The translations under genes and the position numbers were made by a program. This document shows positions 60,526 to 64,000 of a stretch of DNA of 64,000 nucleotides, in pieces (positions within the stretch are counted from its first letter, which is position 1; every line of letters begins with the position of its first letter). Under the pieces are notes generated by a model. That model searched no databases. It saw only the letters and a program-made list of their open reading frames with translations, and had not been told where the DNA came from. The DNA is from Pedobacter paludis (GTDB lineage Bacteria; Bacteroidota; Bacteroidia; Sphingobacteriales; Sphingobacteriaceae), in NCBI RefSeq assembly GCF_003173575.1, contig NZ_QGNY01000005.1, forward strand, positions 310,001-374,000, written 5' to 3'.

Positions 60526-62923
60526 CGTTTTCTTGATTACATTTTTTGGCGAAATTGCCATCAATTTCGCCTGTGGTGGAGAGGTTGATCCTTATGATTA
60601 TTATATTTCCTATTTTCATAACAATGTTCAGGGCGATGAATATTTATCCTTCGCATTTAATCAGATGCAATATTTAAACAGCGAGGAAGAAGTAGAAAAT
60701 GAGTCGGATATAAACAGTAAAGAATGGGCTAATTATTTAAATGTTAAAGCAGAAGATGTACACAAAGTGATGTACGAAGCTGATAGTGCAACAAGTGTTA
60801 AGCTTGCAAACTATACAGGAAAAATCTCTGAACTGCCGGACAGTTTACAAAAAAACAGCTTTCTTCAAAGTTTAAGCAAACAAAAAAATGTTTTGAAATA
60901 TTACCTTTTTGCAAAAAACTGTGAGCCCTATGCAAATGTTGATTTCAACCTCTGGGATCCTAAACCCCGTGATAGTTTGGCTATGGATGTTAAGGCAAAG
61001 GAAGCATTGGGTTTAACAGCATCAGAAAAAGACGGTTTTCTTAAATTACGTTATGCTTATCAGGCGCAGCGTATGTTTCATTATGCTGGTTTACACAACG
61101 ATAGTAAAACTACTTACGATAAATTTATAAATACAAGTAAAGATAATAGTGCGGTAAAAGGTTGGGCTTTGGCATTGTATGCGGGTTCTATCCGTAGATT
61201 AGGAAATCCAGAAGAATCTGCATATCTTTTTTCAAAAGTTTTTGCGAGCAGTCCAGAGAGAAGGGTTCAGGCTTATAAAAATTATTACTACAACAGCGCT
61301 CCGGTAAATGGTGCATTAAAATATGCCAAATCGAATAAGGAAAGGGCAAATATCTGGGCCATTAATGGCTTTGGAAATCCAGAATCGAATATAGAAAGCT
61401 TAAATAAAGTTTACCAGTACGAACCCAATAGCTTATTAAACGGTGCCTTGTTGGTTAGAGAAGTAAATAAACTTGAGCAGGCTTTAATTGCAGATAACGA
61501 CATTGCCAAAATATCTTTTAACTATTATTTCTCGAATAGCGACAATCAAAAATATAAGGATAGTGTTAAAAGCATAAACCTGAAACACCTCAATGAGATC
61601 AGAAACTTTGCCGTAAAACTTGCTTCGGAAAAGAAATACCCACAACCAGAATTGGGCACATTAACCGCTGCTTATTTATCTTGGATGGAAAATAAAGATT
61701 TCTTGGCTTCGAATTATCTTGCGATTTTAAATCCCGACAAACTTTCAGAAAGATTACGCGACCAATACCATATTACAGCTCTTTTACTAAAAGCAAAAAA
61801 CATTAGAAAAGGTAATCCATTTAATGAGAACGAGTTATTGCCAACGCTGAAATGGCTTGATGAAAAACGATTCGAAGAAAACAAAAATCAAGTTAATGAT
61901 TGGGACAATGAGGATAAAAGATTTAGTAGAACTACAAGAAACTTTTATCAGCAAATATTAGCGCCCGCCTATCTTAAATTAAGCGATACGGCAAAGGCAG
62001 CGCTGGCCATGGTAAAGGGAGATTTGGCATCTAGAACTTTAAAAGAAAATTCCCTTTTCCAAAATATGAGCTATCAAACCACAGCTTTTTGGCAACAGTA
62101 TTTAACGCCGAAAAGTATGCAGGGCCTGGCCGTTTATAAAACTAAAGCATCTGGAAATGATTTGACTGCTTTGTTGGCAAAAGCATTAAACCAACTCAAG
62201 AACGATGATTTTTATGAGCTTTATGGAACCACTTATCTGCGTACGCACCAATACGATAAAGCAGTTCAAATGTTTGCAAAAGTATCTCCAAACTACAGCT
62301 ATTTTACTCCTGAAAATTGGTACGCTCAAGAGGAAAACTCTAAATTATATGCAAATCCTTTTGTTCAAACCATAAATGATTACCCTAAAAAATATGTAAC
62401 ATCAAAAACTTCTATTACGAAAAAATCTTTCGCGATTGAAATGCTTCGATTACAAAAATTAACGGTAAGCGATAAAAAGAATGCTTCACTTTATTATTAT
62501 AAAATGGCTAATGCAGTTTACCAAACGGGTTATTTCGGTAACAGCTGGTTTTTAATCAGCTACGATTGGTCGTCTTACGATAATTACAGTTTGCCAAAAT
62601 ATGCGTATGATGTTGATTATAAAAAAGCGCAGACCGCAAAAGCCTGGTATTTAAAGGCTAGGGCTTTAAGTACAAATGTGGATTTTAAAGCAAAATGTAC
62701 TTTTATGCTGGCCAAATGTGCACAGAAACAGATTATTATGAATTCGCAATCGCTTTCTTTTGGTTATTACGATAAGGATGATGTAAAATATAAAGATTTT
62801 ATCCATGCCAATTACAACAATCCATATTTTAAGGAATTAAGATTAAAATATAGCAAAACAACGTTTTATCAAACGGCATCAACAGAATGCAGCTATTTAG
62901 GGGATTTTATTGCAGGAAAGTAA
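60491..62923 (+). CDS. Exported TPR-like protein paired with the lipoprotein gene
   Basis: 810 aa. Signal sequence (residues ~1-28, LLIFSVFLITFFGEIAINFA) with Cys at about 28 (NFACGG), which could act as a lipobox although the -3 to -1 residues are poor. The mature protein starts GGEVDPYDYY and is mostly helical repeat (TPR-like pattern ~200-330 and 570-800; for example TYLRTHQYDKAVQMFAKV). Function unknown. The start overlaps the end of the upstream gene by 35 bp, so the pair should be made together. It faces the convergent DUF1501 gene with no gap. Confidence 0.85.
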   Translation: MKTFKKLLLIFSVFLITFFGEIAINFACGGEVDPYDYYISYFHNNVQGDEYLSFAFNQMQYLNSEEEVENESDINSKEWANYLNVKAEDVHKVMYEADSATSVKLANYTGKISELPDSLQKNSFLQSLSKQKNVLKYYLFAKNCEPYANVDFNLWDPKPRDSLAMDVKAKEALGLTASEKDGFLKLRYAYQAQRMFHYAGLHNDSKTTYDKFINTSKDNSAVKGWALALYAGSIRRLGNPEESAYLFSKVFASSPERRVQAYKNYYYNSAPVNGALKYAKSNKERANIWAINGFGNPESNIESLNKVYQYEPNSLLNGALLVREVNKLEQALIADNDIAKISFNYYFSNSDNQKYKDSVKSINLKHLNEIRNFAVKLASEKKYPQPELGTLTAAYLSWMENKDFLASNYLAILNPDKLSERLRDQYHITALLLKAKNIRKGNPFNENELLPTLKWLDEKRFEENKNQVNDWDNEDKRFSRTTRNFYQQILAPAYLKLSDTAKAALAMVKGDLASRTLKENSLFQNMSYQTTAFWQQYLTPKSMQGLAVYKTKASGNDLTALLAKALNQLKNDDFYELYGTTYLRTHQYDKAVQMFAKVSPNYSYFTPENWYAQEENSKLYANPFVQTINDYPKKYVTSKTSITKKSFAIEMLRLQKLTVSDKKNASLYYYKMANAVYQTGYFGNSWFLISYDWSSYDNYSLPKYAYDVDYKKAQTAKAWYLKARALSTNVDFKAKCTFMLAKCAQKQIIMNSQSLSFGYYDKDDVKYKDFIHANYNNPYFKELRLKYSKTTFYQTASTECSYLGDFIAGK

Positions 62924-64000
62924 CTAAGATACAATTAGCATATTTCGCACTTGTTGCAGTTCTTCATTTTGAAGGCGGGCATAGTAAACGCCTGGCCCGT
63001 AATTTTGATTTTCGAAATTGATACTGTAATTGCCTTCTTCCTTTACCGCATCAACAACGGTTGCCATTAACCTGCCCATAGTATTAAAAACCTGAATTAG
63101 AACATGGCCGCCTTTTGAGTAATATTTAATGGTGGTCGTAGTTGTAAAAGGATTAGGATAATTGGTGATTAGCGATTCGCCACTTAAATGATTGGCTTGC
63201 GCTAAACTTGTAGACATGCAATTGGTGCTGGACTGAATAATGGGTAAAGATTGGAAATCTTTAAGCATTACGTTAGAAAGTGTTGCCTTATCTACACAGA
63301 ACCATTTTTCCAATAAAGTAGCATAAACAGACCTAAAATCGTATTGCATCGGAATATTATCATTTACCGATGTAGTAGCACTTATGGTTGGGTTCTTACC
63401 TAAAACTCCACCCTGTATGGCATCTCCAAAAACAATTAGTGGCGCCGCTGCGCCATGATCTGTTCCATTACTTGCGTTTGATTTTATCCGTCGGCCAAAC
63501 TCTGAAAAAGTCATTCCGGCTACTCTTTTCGATGCGCCTAAAGTTTTTAAATCATCCATAAATGCTTTAATGGCATCGCTCACTTTCTGTAGTAAAACAG
63601 CATGTGTTCCCGTTTCGGTTGACCCAGTATTTACCTGAGAAGCATGCGTATCAAAAGACCCAATATTAACCATGTATAATCTGGTTTTTAATCCACCGGC
63701 AACCAATCGGGCTACTACTTTTAGCTGATCTGCCAATGAATTATTTGTTGGATAAACGCCTTGCTTGGTTACCTTGCCCGCAGCTGTTTTAATAACAGAA
63801 GAATACTGCTGTGTTTGTTGCGCAACCTGCCTTACATAGGTTAATTCTTTACCTGCATTGGTGTTTGGCGCCGGAGATTGAATTCCATTAATTAAATTAT
63901 AAAAATTAACCGGATCTGAAATGGCCATTCCCATGTTAACTGATGGCCCTTGGAATGCAGGCGAGATGAATGACCCAATTTGTATTGCCAATGGATCTGG
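62924..64000 (-). CDS. DUF1501 protein with T9SS type A sorting domain (N-terminus outside window)
   Basis: The frame is open to the window's right edge, so the 5' end is missing; about 358 residues are visible. Most of it is DUF1501, a domain related to sulfatase/alkaline-phosphatase-like proteins (NIGSFDTHASQV, MTFSEFGRR, NGTDHGAAAPLIVFGD). The last ~75 residues are a type A C-terminal sorting domain (NYPNPFTTTTTIKY, GVYYARLQNE), recognised by the type IX secretion system, so the product is likely secreted through GldKLMN/SprE-type machinery. DUF1501 genes are commonly paired with DUF1800 genes, which may lie just outside. Catalytic status is unknown. Confidence 0.92.
   Translation of the reverse strand, partial: PDPLAIQIGSFISPAFQGPSVNMGMAISDPVNFYNLINGIQSPAPNTNAGKELTYVRQVAQQTQQYSSVIKTAAGKVTKQGVYPTNNSLADQLKVVARLVAGGLKTRLYMVNIGSFDTHASQVNTGSTETGTHAVLLQKVSDAIKAFMDDLKTLGASKRVAGMTFSEFGRRIKSNASNGTDHGAAAPLIVFGDAIQGGVLGKNPTISATTSVNDNIPMQYDFRSVYATLLEKWFCVDKATLSNVMLKDFQSLPIIQSSTNCMSTSLAQANHLSGESLITNYPNPFTTTTTIKYYSKGGHVLIQVFNTMGRLMATVVDAVKEEGNYSINFENQNYGPGVYYARLQNEELQQVRNMLIVS

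Overview
The window looks like a chromosome segment of an AT-rich Bacteroidota organism, most probably family Sphingobacteriaceae (Pedobacter-like). The reasons are the gldK-gldL-gldM-gldN type IX secretion (T9SS) operon, a SprE/PorW-type lipoprotein next to the ATP synthase operon, DUF4271, DUF4286 and DUF1501 proteins, a T9SS C-terminal sorting domain, promoter boxes of the Bacteroidota type (TAnnTTTG), and an F-type ATP synthase operon without atpD and atpC. No prophage, transposase, rRNA or CRISPR array is visible. The genus is inferred from gene content only.

Layout. 1-2777 holds the 3' part of a multi-PAS hybrid histidine kinase. 3207-12329 is a two-gene cassette of giant proteins (1690 and 1339 aa) that I cannot assign to a named family, closed by a terminator. 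12384-14057 carries an RRM protein, a small exported protein and a tRNA-fMet/tRNA-Glu pair. 14173-16502 has the ribosome-assembly GTPases Era and Der. 16862-19676 has a GNAT protein, a small membrane protein, a class C acid phosphatase and an AAA/DUF4143 ATPase with three 32-bp phased palindromic repeats upstream. 19872-26034 (minus strand) is the atp operon. 26146-33259 (plus) has sprE, a class A PBP and uvrC. 33390-38068 (minus) is gldKLMN. 38290-41279 pairs hemD and DUF4271 with the divergent hemW. 41373-47307 is a run of single genes: SDR, fasciclin, DUF3050, cupin-like/JmjC, sugar acetyltransferase, DUF4440 and a PfkB kinase. 47721-50394 is a VWA/MoxR-type ATPase pair. 51828-56172 (minus) is a three-gene unit of an S9-peptidase-like lipoprotein that has lost its catalytic Ser and His, a histidine kinase and an OmpR-type regulator. 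56377-64000 has TPR proteins, DUF4286, MazG, Dtd, a lipoprotein/TPR pair and a partial DUF1501 protein with a T9SS sorting tail.

How the genes work together. GldK/L/M/N with SprE form the motor, periplasmic ring and accessory part of a T9SS; the DUF1501 protein at the right edge is a likely cargo. GldL/GldM use proton-motive force, which the ATP synthase encoded nearby interconverts with ATP. HemD and HemW both serve tetrapyrrole metabolism. Dtd and MazG are housecleaning enzymes encoded in one operon.

Most unusual signals. (1) The giant two-gene cassette. (2) The pseudo-peptidase/histidine kinase/response regulator operon. (3) A family of at least seven intergenic imperfect palindromes, each built from about 7-bp tandem repeats whose unit differs by locus; two of them sit inside the atp operon. 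(4) A 112-114-bp dispersed repeat, present twice, whose central hairpin shows compensatory base changes. (5) Several genes whose -7 promoter box lies only 4-7 bp before the start codon, suggesting leaderless mRNAs.
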